This document shows, in pieces, positions 63,817-64,000 of a stretch of 64,000 nucleotides of DNA. The position numbers were made by a program, and so were the translations under genes. Source of the DNA: Paludibacteraceae bacterium (GTDB taxonomy: Bacteria > Bacteroidota > Bacteroidia > Bacteroidales > Paludibacteraceae); contig JAKSNP010000008.1 of assembly GCA_024399655.1 (NCBI GenBank), forward strand, positions 1 through 64,000, read 5' to 3'. The notes beneath the pieces were generated by a model, which did no database searches, was not told where the DNA came from, and saw only the letters and a program-made list of their open reading frames with translations. Positions within the stretch are counted from its first letter, which is position 1, and each line of letters opens with the position of its first letter.

Positions 63817-64000
63817 TTCGCTTGGGTTGTGTATTTCCGAAATTGTAGGTGAAATTCAAACTGATTGTGCGAGAACTCCATCTGTTTTGATTGAATTGCC
63901 AAAATCCGTCACCTTCGCTATAGGTCTTGCGGGCTCGTGAATTCAAAAGATCTCTTACGTTAAGTGCCAATGCCAGGGTGTTGTTAAGGAATGTTTTGCG
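63749..64000 (-). CDS. C-terminal end of an outer-membrane beta-barrel protein (partial)
   Basis: The reading frame is open to the right edge of the window (83 codons visible). It reads TLALALNVRDLLNSRARKTYSEGDGFWQFNQNRWSSRTISLNFTYNFG, the last strands of an outer-membrane barrel family like the one at 57839-60757, then a polar tail NTQPKRNEAFINNSNSAASQFEDNGSDE. The 5' part is missing from the window. The tail overlaps the porT signal-peptide region by 68 bases. Confidence 0.8.
   Translation of the reverse strand, partial: RKTFLNNTLALALNVRDLLNSRARKTYSEGDGFWQFNQNRWSSRTISLNFTYNFGNTQPKRNEAFINNSNSAASQFEDNGSDE

Overview
The window looks like chromosomal DNA from a Bacteroidales-type Bacteroidota. 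Promoters have the phylum's TTTG / TAnnTTTG form. The gene set includes a complete Bat (aerotolerance) cluster, a lipoprotein TamA (TamL), the methylmalonyl-CoA mutase pair of the succinate-propionate route, TonB-type outer-membrane receptors, lipid A genes and a PorT-like type IX secretion (T9SS) protein. I found no rRNA, tRNA, CRISPR array, integrase, transposase or prophage gene.

Layout. 1-3.0 kb: DsbD-like reductase and a SpoU 23S rRNA methyltransferase. 3.1-5.8 kb: a single-chain MmeI-like (type IIL) restriction-modification enzyme whose specificity region is AT-rich. 6.2-8.6 kb (minus): kdsB, deoD and an outer-membrane protein. 8.8-9.5 kb: an unassigned TIM-barrel protein. 9.5-12.9 kb: mfd. 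13.1-17.1 kb: mutA-mutB, ended by a strong terminator and followed by a 22-bp tandem repeat. 17.6-28.2 kb: trmH-like gene divergent from tamL, then sppA, lpxK, msbA-like and mutS. 28.7-39.6 kb (minus): moxR, DUF58, a membrane protein, batA and batB, then batC, batD, batE and a TonB-dependent receptor from a separate promoter. 39.9-49.1 kb: one 3059-residue secreted repeat protein. 49.1-50.2 kb: DAHP synthase/chorismate mutase. 50.2-51.0 kb: a repeat-packed intergenic stretch. 51.0-54.6 kb: two related small lipoproteins, metK behind a SAM-II-like riboswitch, lspA and a DUF4296 lipoprotein. 54.8-57.6 kb: rplM, rpsI, rpsB and tsf. 57.8-60.8 kb: an outer-membrane beta-barrel receptor. 60.8-64 kb (minus): ribF, a beta-helix lipoprotein, porT and the end of another outer-membrane barrel.

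How the parts fit. Much of the window serves the cell envelope: lipid A assembly and export, lipoprotein processing, outer-membrane insertion, thiol chemistry and secretion. The giant protein ends in a domain resembling a T9SS type A sorting signal, and a PorT homologue lies about 14 kb away, so it is probably a T9SS cargo displayed on the surface. The most unusual non-coding items are the SAM-II-like riboswitch whose core runs into the metK start codon, an 11-bp-period repeat found in three intergenic regions, a 57/58-bp repeat with internal dyads, and an 18-bp palindrome in the batC leader. Promoters across the window share an almost invariant 20-bp spacer.
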